NCBI RefSeq assembly: GCF_039905635.1
Contig: NZ_CP157000.1
Coordinates: 496,001 to 560,000, forward strand
DNA: 64,000 bases
DNA from: Microbacterium sp. ProA8
Lineage (GTDB): Bacteria; Actinomycetota; Actinomycetes; Actinomycetales; Microbacteriaceae
Direction of reading: 5' to 3'
Within the stretch, counting starts at the first letter, position 1; each line of letters begins with the position of its first letter. Under the pieces are notes generated by a model that saw only the letters and a program-made list of their open reading frames with translations, searched no databases and was not told the origin of the DNA. Below are positions 52,407 through 61,131 of the stretch, piece by piece. A program made the translations under genes and the position numbers.

Positions 52407-53834
52407 TCAGAAGGGTGGACCGCCGGCCGCGCCGGGCGGGGCATCGTCGGTGAACAGCCAGGGCTCACGCATCATCTGTGGTCGCCGTTGCACCTCGTCG
52501 TCGGCGACGAAGCGGACGACGGGTTCGGGTCGGTCGGTGTGTTTGCGGCCGGTGGGGCTGGTCCAGACCAGCACGCCGGGGGCGATCTGCTCGACGGTCC
52601 AAGGTGTGACGTGTTTCAACGTGTGGTGCCGGCGGCAGAGGTGGGCGAGGTTGTCGTGGCAGGTGGGGCCGCCGTGTGCGGCGTCGATGGTGTGGTCGAT
52701 GTCGCAGCGCCAGACCGAACGGCGGCAGCCCGGGAAGCGGCAGTGCTCGTCTCGCGCGGCGAGGAACCGGTCCAGCGCCGGGCCGGGCCGGTAGCGGTCC
52801 ACAGCGAGCACGGCGCCGGTGACGGGGGAGGTCATCACGCGCTCCCATCCAGGGCTGCCGGCGGCAAGGGCGCGGGCGGTGTCGGCGTCGATCGGCCCGT
52901 AGCCGGCGAGCAGGCAGGGTTCGTTGCCGGCGCCGGTCATGGTGAGCACGGGCACGGTGACCTGCACGGTGGCGCGGATCGCGGCCAGCCCCGAACCCGC
53001 GACGCAGTCCTGCGGCCCGGCGGTGAGCAACAGGTCGGTGGCGATGTCGGCCCGCAGCTGATCCATGGTGCGCGCGTCCACCACCTCGCGGACACCGCCG
53101 CCGTCTGAGCCCGATTCGGGTGCGTCTTCAGGTGATGGGCTGCCGGCGGGCTCGCGCGCGGCGACGGCGGAGCGGGCCTGCGCGGTGAGACGGTCGTGGA
53201 TGCCGTAGATCAGCGCGGCGTCGTTGATCAGGGTGAGCGCTGCCATGTGGTCGGGCAGGTCGACCACCTCGATCTCGCGGCGGGCGACGGCGTCGCTGTG
53301 GCGTTCCTCGAGGGTGCGGTCGAGGAATCGCTCGGCGATCACCTTGAGCACCGACGCGAGCCGGCCCGGCGTCAGGGTGTCGGCGCGGTCCAGCGCGAGC
53401 GTGAGGAACTCGGCGCGCGCCGCATCGTCGCTGATGGGGTCGCCGGCGTCATGGATCACGGCCAGCTGCTGCCGGGAGATCCGTCCGGCGGCCAGGGCGC
53501 CCACCGCGGCGGGGAACCGGGTGCAGAGATCTGCCGACTCGGACAGCAGCCGACTGATCGTCCACTCCGACACGCGGGTCGAGGTGGCCAGGTCCGCAGT
53601 CAGCGCGCGACGATCCAGCTCCGCCCGCCGAACCCGCTCCGGGGTCGCACCGGCCGGCGCACGCACCGACGCGGCCGCATCGGCGAGCAGCCGGATCTCC
53701 GCCGCATCGGCGGCGGCGCGCTCGCGCCGACCCGCTTCGAACCCGGCGACCAGCCGCATGACGCTCGCCACCTCGGCGGGCAACGCGTGGTCACCGGGGG
53801 CACCGGAGGCGGCGAACGCGGGGATGGCAGGCAT
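52407..53834 (-). CDS. DUF222 / HNH endonuclease-domain protein (13E12 type)
   Basis: The 475-residue protein has an N-terminal helical DUF222 domain (about 20-320) and a C-terminal HNH domain with CRFPGCRRSVWRCDIDHTIDAAHGGP, here the Cys pair and DIDH, followed by NLAHLCRRHHTLKH. Proteins of this type occur in many copies in actinobacterial genomes and are thought to be linked to mobile or selfish elements. Activity is rarely tested. It stands alone, with an AT-rich patch (ACTATACACTA near 53980) upstream that could contain its promoter. No inverted repeats mark a mobile element here. Confidence 0.92.
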   Translation of the reverse strand: MPAIPAFAASGAPGDHALPAEVASVMRLVAGFEAGRRERAAADAAEIRLLADAAASVRAPAGATPERVRRAELDRRALTADLATSTRVSEWTISRLLSESADLCTRFPAAVGALAAGRISRQQLAVIHDAGDPISDDAARAEFLTLALDRADTLTPGRLASVLKVIAERFLDRTLEERHSDAVARREIEVVDLPDHMAALTLINDAALIYGIHDRLTAQARSAVAAREPAGSPSPEDAPESGSDGGGVREVVDARTMDQLRADIATDLLLTAGPQDCVAGSGLAAIRATVQVTVPVLTMTGAGNEPCLLAGYGPIDADTARALAAGSPGWERVMTSPVTGAVLAVDRYRPGPALDRFLAARDEHCRFPGCRRSVWRCDIDHTIDAAHGGPTCHDNLAHLCRRHHTLKHVTPWTVEQIAPGVLVWTSPTGRKHTDRPEPVVRFVADDEVQRRPQMMREPWLFTDDAPPGAAGGPPF

Positions 53835-54087
53835 TCAGGACTCGCAGACAGAGCGGAACAGGAAACGGAGATTCCCGCGCCTCAGCGCCGCGCACCCTGC
53901 CAAAGTCCCCGCGGCTCTCGCCGCGCCCGTCTCACCGCCCCGATCGCTCGGAGCCTCACTATCGTTATCGAATCTCTGAACTATACACTACCGCTGATAC
54001 GGGCCATGCACAAGAACAAATGTGCGAGCATCGGCGGCAATCAGGACCTGAGCTTCCCGCGATGGCGGTTGCCTGGCGCGCTCGAGA

Positions 54088-55128
54088 TCACACGAAACGC
54101 ACCCAGTTCGCCCCGCGACCGGTCTCGGCACGCAGGAGCAGCTCGAGGCGGTCGCCGTCGACGGAGTACAGGGAGATCGTCGTCGACGACTCTCCCGCCG
54201 CGATCAGGTGTGCGCCGTCCGGGCTGACCGCAAAGCCCCGCGGCTGCGGCTCGGTCTCGACGAAGCGCTCGGGCGCCGACACGGAGCCATCGTCCGCGAC
54301 CGACACCGCGCCGAGCGTGCTCTCCGTCCGCTCCGAGCACCACAGGCGGCGCCCGCCGGCACCGAAGTGCAGGTCGGCGCCCCAGATGAGGTGCTCTGCC
54401 CGCGGATCTGCCCCGAAGCGGCTGTGGCGAAGGCCCTTCGACGGGTCGAACGCCTCCGCGGCGTCCCGCAGCTCGAGCGTTCCCGCCTCGACGTCGCGTG
54501 CGAAGTGGAGCACCTGCCCCGAGAACTCGGTCAGCACGTAGACCGCGTCCTGCGCCTCGTTCAGCACGAGATGCCGGGGACCGCTGCCCTCGGGCGCGGC
54601 CGCCGTCGCCGGCTCCAGTGCGACCAGCCGCAGGTCGTCTGTCAGCGCATACTGGCCGACCAGATCGGCGCCGAGCGACACGAAGTAGGCGAATCGGCCG
54701 TCCGCGCTCGGCAGCACCGAGTGCAGGTTGGGGAACTCGATGCGGGAGATCGGCTCGCCGACCACACCATCGGCGACCGCGCAGCTGATCCCGTAGCCGC
54801 CGCCGTACGAGGCACCCAGGAGACCCGCGCCGTCTCGGCACAGCGCGAGATAGTTCATGCCGCCGTCGGGAAGATCGAGCCGCGACTCGGCGTCCAGCCG
54901 CCCGGTCTCGCGGTCGAGGCGCAGCGTCACGATGCCCGCCGGCTCGGCATCCGACCCGCCCTTCACCGCCGCGTAGACGAGGTCACGGGACGAGTCCACG
55001 ACGAAGGACGAGCAGCCGGCAAGGCCCTCGCTCACGGCGAGCCGCTCGATCGAGTCGCCCGAGTGCCGGAAGGTGCTGATGCTGCCGTCGCCCGCGTTGG
55101 CCACGAGCACGAGTGAGGAGTCGGTCAT
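54088..55128 (-). CDS. Lactonase/6-phosphogluconolactonase-like beta-propeller protein
   Basis: The 346-residue protein is a seven-bladed propeller of the Pgl-type lactonase family (YbhE/lactonase_7-blade). It shows repeated blade motifs such as FPNLHSVLPSADGRFAYF, GPRHLVLNEAQDAVYVL, RGFAVSPDGAHLIAAG and ANWVRF. It hydrolyses a sugar lactone, possibly 6-phosphogluconolactone. It follows the racemase-like gene by 98 bp in the same direction and may serve the sugar-acid block upstream. Confidence 0.88.
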   Translation of the reverse strand: MTDSSLVLVANAGDGSISTFRHSGDSIERLAVSEGLAGCSSFVVDSSRDLVYAAVKGGSDAEPAGIVTLRLDRETGRLDAESRLDLPDGGMNYLALCRDGAGLLGASYGGGYGISCAVADGVVGEPISRIEFPNLHSVLPSADGRFAYFVSLGADLVGQYALTDDLRLVALEPATAAAPEGSGPRHLVLNEAQDAVYVLTEFSGQVLHFARDVEAGTLELRDAAEAFDPSKGLRHSRFGADPRAEHLIWGADLHFGAGGRRLWCSERTESTLGAVSVADDGSVSAPERFVETEPQPRGFAVSPDGAHLIAAGESSTTISLYSVDGDRLELLLRAETGRGANWVRFV

Positions 55129-55226
55129 GCACCGATCGTAGGCGGGGCGACGTCTCGACGTCTCACGCTTGCCGGCGCCTGCGAAGCGTGCGAGGCGGTC
55201 GCCGCAGGTCGGCAGCGAGGCGCCGT

Positions 55227-55994
55227 TCAGTTCGGCGCGTCGAGACTCTGCACGAACGCGTTCGCGCCGGACTGCGGCGACGTCAGCACACGCGGGTCGG
55301 CACCGGCGCCGGTCGCCATCGAGGCCTGCGCGAGCACGATCACGTCGACGTCCCCGGCCGCGGCGATCGCGTCGGCGATGAGCCGGTCGTGTTGCGCGAG
55401 GTCGCCCGCGCCACGCGCATCCGCGGCGCGCTCCACGATCCGCGCCGCCACCTCGACCCTCGTCCCCGCACCCGAACCCGCGGTACCCGAACCCGCGGCA
55501 CCGGGCACCGCGGCACCCGAACCCGCGGCACCAGGCCCCGCGGCACCCGGACCCGCAACACCCGCCCCCGCGCTCACGGCCCCCGCAGCAGCCGCCTCGA
55601 CCAGCCGGCTCGTGGGTCCCAGCGTCGCCGCCAGCGTCGCGAGCACGAGCACCCGGCCCTGCCCCGCGCGCGCCCGGCGCACGGCCTCGGCCGCCATCGC
55701 CGCGTCGACGCGCACGAGCGGCACGCCCACTGCGGCTGCGGCATCCGTCGCCGCTTCGCCGATCGAGGAGCAGGTCACCAGCACCGCGGTCGCCCCACCG
55801 GCCCGCAGCGCTCCTAGGTGGGTGCGCAGGTCTGCGGAGATGTCGTCGGTGATGCCGCCCGCGACGGCGCGCGACAGCAGCGACGGGTCGGCGACGTGGA
55901 CGATGTCGAGATCGTCGCGCTGCGCGGTCAGCAGCCCATGGAACACCGGCACGAGGGCCGGCACCGTATGCAGCACCCCCACGCGCGTACTCAT
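55227..55994 (-). CDS. Asp/Glu racemase-like protein with an Ala/Gly/Pro repeat insertion
   Basis: The 255-residue protein has the Asp/Glu/hydantoin racemase fold. There are cysteine-containing VLVTCSSIGEAA near residue 75 and a second active region VIVLAQASMATG near 222, where the second Cys of two-base racemases is replaced by Ala or Ser. It is thus probably not a standard two-cysteine racemase. Between the halves lies a roughly 35-residue GAGPGAAG-type insertion (about 140-175) encoded by seven 15-bp repeats. Its ATG overlaps the aldolase stop (ATGA). It is last in the kinase-aldolase-racemase operon. Confidence 0.78.
   Translation of the reverse strand: MSTRVGVLHTVPALVPVFHGLLTAQRDDLDIVHVADPSLLSRAVAGGITDDISADLRTHLGALRAGGATAVLVTCSSIGEAATDAAAAVGVPLVRVDAAMAAEAVRRARAGQGRVLVLATLAATLGPTSRLVEAAAAGAVSAGAGVAGPGAAGPGAAGSGAAVPGAAGSGTAGSGAGTRVEVAARIVERAADARGAGDLAQHDRLIADAIAAAGDVDVIVLAQASMATGAGADPRVLTSPQSGANAFVQSLDAPN
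55471..55575. repeat. Seven 15-bp repeats within the racemase-like gene
   Basis: Units of CCCGAACCCGCGGCA type encode GAAVP/GAAGS-like pentapeptides on the minus strand, keeping the frame. Confidence 0.88.
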
Positions 55995-56872
55995 GACTCC
56001 GACGCCCTCACTGCGTCGCGCCACGGCCGTGCCGTCTCGTCGACGATGTCGCCGAGGGCCTTCAGCCGGTCCACCGACCGGGAGCGCAGCTCGGCGCGGA
56101 TGTCGGCGCTGCCGACGACGTCGCTCCAGAGCGCGCGTCCGGCGAGGAAGCCGCTGGCACCCTCGAGGCAGGCCGCTCGCACCGCAGGGGCGAACCGGTC
56201 GCGCTCGACGCCCTGCGACAGCACGACCCACGGGCCGGTCATGCAGGCGTTCAGCTCCGCGCTCGCCGCCCGCTGTGCAGCCTCGTCGCCCGCGCCGGCC
56301 ATCGGCACCTGCGCCTTGTACAGGTCGGGGCGCAGGGCGGCCAGTTCGCGCGCGGCCTCGCGGATCGCGGCATCCGCGTCGAAGTCCGTCTCGTCCGGCG
56401 CCGCCCGCACGACGGGCTCGAGCACCGAGAGCACCCCGTTCTCGCGAGCGACGTCGATGAAGCGCGACGCCAGCGCGACGCGCGCGGCGCGACGCTCGTC
56501 GCGGCGCCAGATGAGCAGCAGCTTCAGCGCCACGACGCCGTCGGGGATCGCGGTGATCGCCTCCTCGTCGAGGGCGGTGTCGTCGACGGGTCCGCCGGCC
56601 GCCTGGTCGAGCGCGTCGACCGCGAGGATGATCCCCGTCGATGCCGGCACCGCCGCGCTGACGCGGTCGAAGCCGAACTGCCGGTCGGCGAGGAAGCCCG
56701 ATGCGTACGGACCCAGCTCCTCGGCGACGGCGACCTTGAAGTCGATCAGCACGTCGTCCGCGGGCCGGCCGCGGCCGGCGAGGTCGAACATGTGGCGCAG
56801 GCTCTCGCGCTGGTCCATGGCGACCATGGCGAACGCGCCCGACGGGCGGGCGATGGCATCGAGGGTGGTCAT
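55991..56872 (-). CDS. YihT-like class I aldolase (sulfofructosephosphate/tagatose-bisphosphate aldolase family)
   Basis: The 293-residue protein resembles E. coli YihT closely in pattern: SGAFAMVAMDQRESLRHMF, LIDFKVAVAEELGPYASG, ALKLLLIWRRDE (Schiff-base Lys in LK), VLSVLEPVVRA, DLYKAQVPM, PWVVLSQGVERDRFAPAV and GASGFLAGRALW. YihT splits 6-deoxy-6-sulfofructose-1-phosphate; relatives split tagatose-1,6-bisphosphate. Both the catalytic Lys and the arginines around WRRDE are present. It is coupled by ATGA overlaps to the FGGY kinase before it and the racemase-like gene after it. A ketose-phosphate from that kinase is the logical substrate. Sulfosugar specificity is not shown. Confidence 0.85.
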   Translation of the reverse strand: MTTLDAIARPSGAFAMVAMDQRESLRHMFDLAGRGRPADDVLIDFKVAVAEELGPYASGFLADRQFGFDRVSAAVPASTGIILAVDALDQAAGGPVDDTALDEEAITAIPDGVVALKLLLIWRRDERRAARVALASRFIDVARENGVLSVLEPVVRAAPDETDFDADAAIREAARELAALRPDLYKAQVPMAGAGDEAAQRAASAELNACMTGPWVVLSQGVERDRFAPAVRAACLEGASGFLAGRALWSDVVGSADIRAELRSRSVDRLKALGDIVDETARPWRDAVRASES

Positions 56873-58428
56873 GAGTCTCCTTCGCAGGCGGTGGCCAGAA
56901 ACCGTCGATAGGCGTCGTCGAGGCCGGGCGCGTGCGCCGGCTCGAGGTCTTCGCCGGGCAGCATGAGATCTGCGGATGCCTCGCCCGCACGAACGGCGGC
57001 CAGGAGCGCCGCACCCGCGGCCACCGGTTCGGCGGGGATGATGCGTCGGGTCGGCAGTGCCGCCGTTGCGGTGAGGGGGACCCACGCGGGGATCCGGCGG
57101 GCGAGCGACCCGAGCACGGCGATGGCGGACGCGGGGGAGCCGGCGTGGGCGTCGCTCACCTCGCGCATCCAGCGCGCCTGGAACACCAGCGCCTGCAGAA
57201 CGGCGCGTGACCGGTCGGCGGGGTCGGCGCTCGCATCGCGCAACACGACGCGGGCCCCCGACCGGGGATGCGGGCACTGCCGACCCGACGGATACGGCAG
57301 CACGGTCATCGCGCTCGTGCTCCAGGGCTCCGCCGTCGCAGACGAGAGGTGCGACCACACGTGGTCTTCCGGATGCTCATCCGCCCACCACGCCAGCATC
57401 GCGCCGCACGCACGACTGCCTCCGAGGATCGTCCGCGCCGAGCCATCGACGGTGCGGCCGACTGAGAAGCCGTTGGCCACGGCATCCGCCGACGCGAAGC
57501 CGGCCGTATGGATCTTCGCGCCGGCCGCTGCGCCAGCGGCCCCCATCCCACTCGCCCCCGCGGCATCCGCGCTCGCAGCATGCGCCCTCGCAGCGCCCGC
57601 CGCCGCGGCACCGCCTGCCGCATCCCGCCCCGCCGCGCGCGGGTCGGGGTCGGAGGTCACCCGCACCACGGCTTCCGCGGTGCCCAGGGAATCGGCGACC
57701 GCGCCCGGCGCCCGCACACCGCTCGCCCACGCACCCACCGCATGATCATGACCGGCGATGTGCACCGGAACGCCGCGAGGAAGCCCGAAGGCGCGCGCGG
57801 CGTCGGAGGTCTCGGCCACCGGTTCGCCCGGCGCGCGCACCTCCGGCAGGACCGCCGCATCGATGCCGATGCCGTCGAGCACGGCGGCATCCCACCCGTC
57901 GCCGCGGGATCCGGCCATCATGGTGCGCGCGGCGAGCGTGTGGTCGGTCGCCCGCATGCCGGTGAGCGCGTGTGCGACGAGGTCGGCGGCGCCCGCCCAG
58001 TGCCGCATCGCCTCGAACCGTTCGGGCTTCTCGACGGCCAGCGCCGTCAGCGCCACCGCCGCGGGCTTGGTCGTCGCGGGGACTCCGGTGCGCGCGGGAA
58101 GATCCGGATGCCGCGCCAGCAGGTCGTCGAGATGGCGCGGGTCGACGCGGCGGTCCCACCTCAGCAGGGGTGTGAGCGGCGTGCCGTCGGCGCCGAGCGC
58201 CGCACCGCTCTCGGCCATCGAGGCGATGCCGACCGCCACGATGGGTCCGTTCGCCCCGACGAGGCACTCGCGCGTCACCGCGGCGGCCGCCCCGATGAGT
58301 TCGGCGGGCGAGGCGGGCGTCGGCGTGCGCGCGACGCGCACGACCACGACGTCATCGGCGACGGCGACCAGCGCGGCTTTCGTCGTCGTGCTGCCGATGT
58401 CCAGTCCCAGGACGAGTGCCACGGACAT
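56869..58428 (-). CDS. FGGY-family carbohydrate kinase
   Basis: The 519-residue protein has the FGGY start LGLDIGSTTTKAAL, an N-terminal lobe with SMAESGAAL and WDRRVDPRH, HIAGHDHAVGAWASGV near residue 225, and a C-terminal lobe with VLGSLARRIPAWVPL and PVAAGAALLAA. It phosphorylates a sugar or polyol with ATP. An Ala/Gly-rich insertion (about residues 270-310) interrupts the second half. The ATG at 58428 was chosen over an ATG at 58440 because the latter lies within the TGACATTTTTGTCA palindrome. It is first in the kinase-aldolase-racemase unit. Confidence 0.88.
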   Translation of the reverse strand: MSVALVLGLDIGSTTTKAALVAVADDVVVVRVARTPTPASPAELIGAAAAVTRECLVGANGPIVAVGIASMAESGAALGADGTPLTPLLRWDRRVDPRHLDDLLARHPDLPARTGVPATTKPAAVALTALAVEKPERFEAMRHWAGAADLVAHALTGMRATDHTLAARTMMAGSRGDGWDAAVLDGIGIDAAVLPEVRAPGEPVAETSDAARAFGLPRGVPVHIAGHDHAVGAWASGVRAPGAVADSLGTAEAVVRVTSDPDPRAAGRDAAGGAAAAGAARAHAASADAAGASGMGAAGAAAGAKIHTAGFASADAVANGFSVGRTVDGSARTILGGSRACGAMLAWWADEHPEDHVWSHLSSATAEPWSTSAMTVLPYPSGRQCPHPRSGARVVLRDASADPADRSRAVLQALVFQARWMREVSDAHAGSPASAIAVLGSLARRIPAWVPLTATAALPTRRIIPAEPVAAGAALLAAVRAGEASADLMLPGEDLEPAHAPGLDDAYRRFLATACEGDS

Positions 58429-58434
58429 AGTTTG

Positions 58435-58448
58435 TGACATTTTTGTCA
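58435..58448. promoter_or_regulatory. Palindrome TGACATTTTTGTCA between divergent kinases
   Basis: TGACA and TGTCA arms flank four T bases in the short gap between the FGGY and DUF1537 kinase genes. It is AT-rich against the surroundings and is a likely operator or promoter element for both directions. The regulator is not obvious in the window. Confidence 0.65.
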
Positions 58449-58488
58449 GATGGTGCACTCCCTTGCGGACCGGCCAGAGGATCGCCGA

Positions 58489-59745
58489 GTGACCGTCGAG
58501 CTCGGCGTCATCGCCGACGACATCACCGGCGCGTGCGATGTCGCCGCAGGCGTCACCGCGGCGGGGATCGGCGCCGAGGTGCGGCTCGGCGTGCCCGATC
58601 CCACGGTGCCTCCGTCGGCGGCGTGTGTGATCGTCGCGCTGAAATCACGCACCGCGCCGGCGGCGCAGGCCGTGGCCGACAGCGTGGCGGCTGCCCGGGC
58701 GCTGCGCGCGTGGGATGCCCGGCGGCTCTACCAGAAGTACTGCTCGACGTTCGACTCGACCGACCGCGGCAACATCGGCCCCGTCGCCGACGCCCTCGTC
58801 GACGAGTGGGGTGCGGCCGCCTCCGTCGGAACCCCCGTCACGCCCGCCGTGGGGCGCACCATGCACCGGGGGCACCTCTTCGTCGGAGACCGGCTGCTGT
58901 CGGAGTCGTCGCTCGCGCAGCATCCGCTCACTCCCATGCACGACCCCGACCTGGTGCGCGTCCTCGGCCGCCAGACTCCGCACCGGGTCGGCCTCGTGCC
59001 GATCGAGAGCGTGCGCGCCGGATCGGCCGCGGTGGTCGACGCCGTGCGCGAGCTGCGGGCCGACGGCACGCGTCACATCCTGGTCGACGCCGTGACGGAC
59101 GGGGATCTGGATGCCGCAGCCGCCGCGGTCACGGCATCCGATGATCTTCTCCTCGGCGGTGCCGCGGGACTGGCCGTCGCCCTGGCACGCGGGCTCGCGT
59201 CGGGCACGGCGCCCGCGGTGGACCCGGTCCCGGACGGGCGGGGGCTGATCCTCTCGGGAAGCGGGTCGGAGCGCACGCGCGCCCAGGTCGCCGCCTACCC
59301 CGGACCGCGGTGGCAACTGGACGTCGACGCGCTCGCCGCGGATCCCGACGCCGTGGTCGCGGCCGCCGGCGCGTTCATCGACGCCGCCGGCGGCATTCCG
59401 CTGGTCTCCGCCACCGCAGATCCCCACGACGTCGCGCGCGTGCAGGAGCGCTGGGGGCGAGAGCGGGCTGCCGTGCTGGTCGAGGAGGCGCTGTCGCGCA
59501 TCGCGGCCGCCGCCGTCGCCCGGTCGGGTGTGCGCCGCATCCTGGTCGCCGGAGGCGAGACATCGGGCGCCGTCGCAGCCGGCCTGGGCGTCTCGACCCT
59601 TCGTGTGCGCCGGGTGGCGGCGCCCGGAGTGGCGTGGACGACGGCGCCGGATGCCGCGGGCCGGGCCCTCGACCTCTGCTTCAAGTCCGGCAACTTCGGC
59701 GGGACGGACTTCTTCACCGCCGCCTTCGAGGACGAGCCTGCGTGA
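58489..59745 (+). CDS. Four-carbon acid sugar kinase family protein (DUF1537, OtnK/DtnK-like)
   Basis: The 418-residue protein has the DUF1537 two-domain layout. There are an N-terminal LGVIADDITGACDVA (D-D-T-G motif), YQKYCSTFDSTDRGNIGP and TPAVGRTMHRGHLFVGD for substrate, and a C-terminal nucleotide part with RILVAGGETSGAVAAGL and PDAAGRALDLCFKSGNFGG. Family members phosphorylate erythronate, threonate and related acids. The GTG at 58489 after AGAGGA is preferred; an ATG at 58450 touches the palindrome. It is divergent from the FGGY-aldolase-racemase unit, suggesting one pathway that handles a sugar acid. A hairpin follows. Confidence 0.9.
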   Translation: MTVELGVIADDITGACDVAAGVTAAGIGAEVRLGVPDPTVPPSAACVIVALKSRTAPAAQAVADSVAAARALRAWDARRLYQKYCSTFDSTDRGNIGPVADALVDEWGAAASVGTPVTPAVGRTMHRGHLFVGDRLLSESSLAQHPLTPMHDPDLVRVLGRQTPHRVGLVPIESVRAGSAAVVDAVRELRADGTRHILVDAVTDGDLDAAAAAVTASDDLLLGGAAGLAVALARGLASGTAPAVDPVPDGRGLILSGSGSERTRAQVAAYPGPRWQLDVDALAADPDAVVAAAGAFIDAAGGIPLVSATADPHDVARVQERWGRERAAVLVEEALSRIAAAAVARSGVRRILVAGGETSGAVAAGLGVSTLRVRRVAAPGVAWTTAPDAAGRALDLCFKSGNFGGTDFFTAAFEDEPA

Positions 59746-59779
59746 AGCCCGCGCCCTCGGTAGAGAGGACGCGGGCTTC
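59744..59779 (+). terminator. Terminator hairpin overlapping the DUF1537 stop codon
   Basis: A perfect 10-bp stem (GAAGCCCGCG and complement) with a 16-base loop starts within the stop codon of the kinase gene. Confidence 0.7.
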
Positions 59780-59786
59780 CGGCGGG

Positions 59787-59918
59787 TCACGCCGGCGGGT
59801 GACGGGTGTCGTAGTCCCATGCCGCCGGACGGGCCCCTCGCGGATCGCGAGACAACCCGACGACGGCGCAGACGGCGCCGACCACGCAGAGCGCGGCGAG
59901 CGCCAGGATGAGGACCAT
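59787..59918 (-). CDS. 43-residue single-pass membrane protein
   Basis: The frame gives MVLILALAALCVVGAVCAVV as one hydrophobic helix, then a short basic stretch and a C-terminal AAWDYDTRHPPA. GAGGGA lies at normal distance from the ATG at 59918. The helix plus WDYDTRHP tail looks like a conserved small actinobacterial protein, though I cannot name it. It is convergent with the DUF1537 gene, whose terminator lies beside its stop. Confidence 0.65.
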   Translation of the reverse strand: MVLILALAALCVVGAVCAVVGLSRDPRGARPAAWDYDTRHPPA

Positions 59919-60162
59919 CGCGATCCCTCAGCTCTGCGAGACGTGTCGCGCGGGACGGACTCCAGCCTTCAGGCGCAGACGCGCCCTGAGGTGGAGGCGC
60001 CATGCCCGGAGGTCGAGGGGCCATCCCCGCAGGGGAGGTCGCCTGGCCTCTCCACGTTCCTCGCGGGCGGCGAGGCACGCGTGGCGCCTGGCGGCGTCAC
60101 GGCTCACCGTGCGACTGTCGGGCAGCAGGGCCTCGTACATCAGCGGAGTCAGCATGGCCGGC

Positions 60163-61008
60163 CTACCGACGTCTCGCGGTGACGATGAGGTACTCCCACG
60201 ACATGACGCCGTCGTGGAGGAAGCGGTCGGCGAGCGCAGCCAATTCCGCATCCAGAGCGGCGACCTTCTCCGGGTGGTCGCCGATGAAGCGGTAGACCGC
60301 GATCGTCGGACCGTAGTTCTCCTTGAAGAAGTCGCGCAGCTGCGCCCCGTCGTCGAACCGGTCGACCCGCAGCGTCTGCTGGTGGGCGACGAGGTCCTCG
60401 ACCTGATCACCGAGCAGCTTCCGGACGTGATCGACGGTGCCCCAGAGCGGGGCAGGCGACGCCCCGGGAGGAGGCGGCGGCGCGTACGGCTTCATCGTCG
60501 CGAAGACCTGCCCGATGAAGCCGCTCGGCGTCCAGCTGAGCAGTCCGACGGTGCCGCCGGAACGGCAGACCCGGACGAGCTCGTCCGCTGCCAGCTCGTG
60601 ATGCGGCGCGAACATCACGCCGATGCTCGACATGACGACGTCGAAGTCGGCGTCCGCGAATGGCAGCGCCTCGGCATCCGCGGTCTGCCACGTCAGCTCG
60701 ATCTCCTCCGCCTCGGCCGCGGCTCGTCCGATGGCGAGCAGTTCGGGCGTCAGGTCCGTTGCGACGACCTCGGCGCCGCGCCGGGCCGACGGGATGGCCG
60801 AGGTGCCCGTGCCGGCGGCCACGTCGAGCACGCGTTGTCCGGGTTGGACGTCGAGCGTCTCGACGAGGATGCCGCCGAGAGGGTGGACGACCTCCTCGAC
60901 GACCGTGCGGTAGCTGCCGCTGGCCCACATCGCAGCGTGCTTGGCCTTGAGTGCGCGGTCCTCCTCAGTGGCCGTCAGGGTGTCGGTGGTGCGGGAAAAG
61001 GATGACAT
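60163..61008 (-). CDS. Class I SAM-dependent methyltransferase, UbiE-like
   Basis: The 281-residue protein has the methyltransferase motifs VLDVAAGTGTSAIPSARRG, VATDLTPELLAIG, TADAEALPFADADFDVVMS and RVCRSGGTVGLLSW, with a C-terminal cap including SGFIGQVFATMKPYAPPPP. The Pro-rich loop and WASGSY start resemble small-molecule methyltransferases of the UbiE type. AGGAGGAAA precedes the ATG at 61008. No linked biosynthetic genes are seen. Confidence 0.9.
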   Translation of the reverse strand: MSSFSRTTDTLTATEEDRALKAKHAAMWASGSYRTVVEEVVHPLGGILVETLDVQPGQRVLDVAAGTGTSAIPSARRGAEVVATDLTPELLAIGRAAAEAEEIELTWQTADAEALPFADADFDVVMSSIGVMFAPHHELAADELVRVCRSGGTVGLLSWTPSGFIGQVFATMKPYAPPPPPGASPAPLWGTVDHVRKLLGDQVEDLVAHQQTLRVDRFDDGAQLRDFFKENYGPTIAVYRFIGDHPEKVAALDAELAALADRFLHDGVMSWEYLIVTARRR

Positions 61009-61131
61009 CTGTTTCCTCCTGTGGATGGGTGATGTCATCACGGTAGGAATCGCGCACCCTCCGCCACATCGGCGCCGACGCGCACTGAGGAGCGTCCGAC
61101 GGCGTGCTGTTTGGCGGCTGACGCGTAGGCG

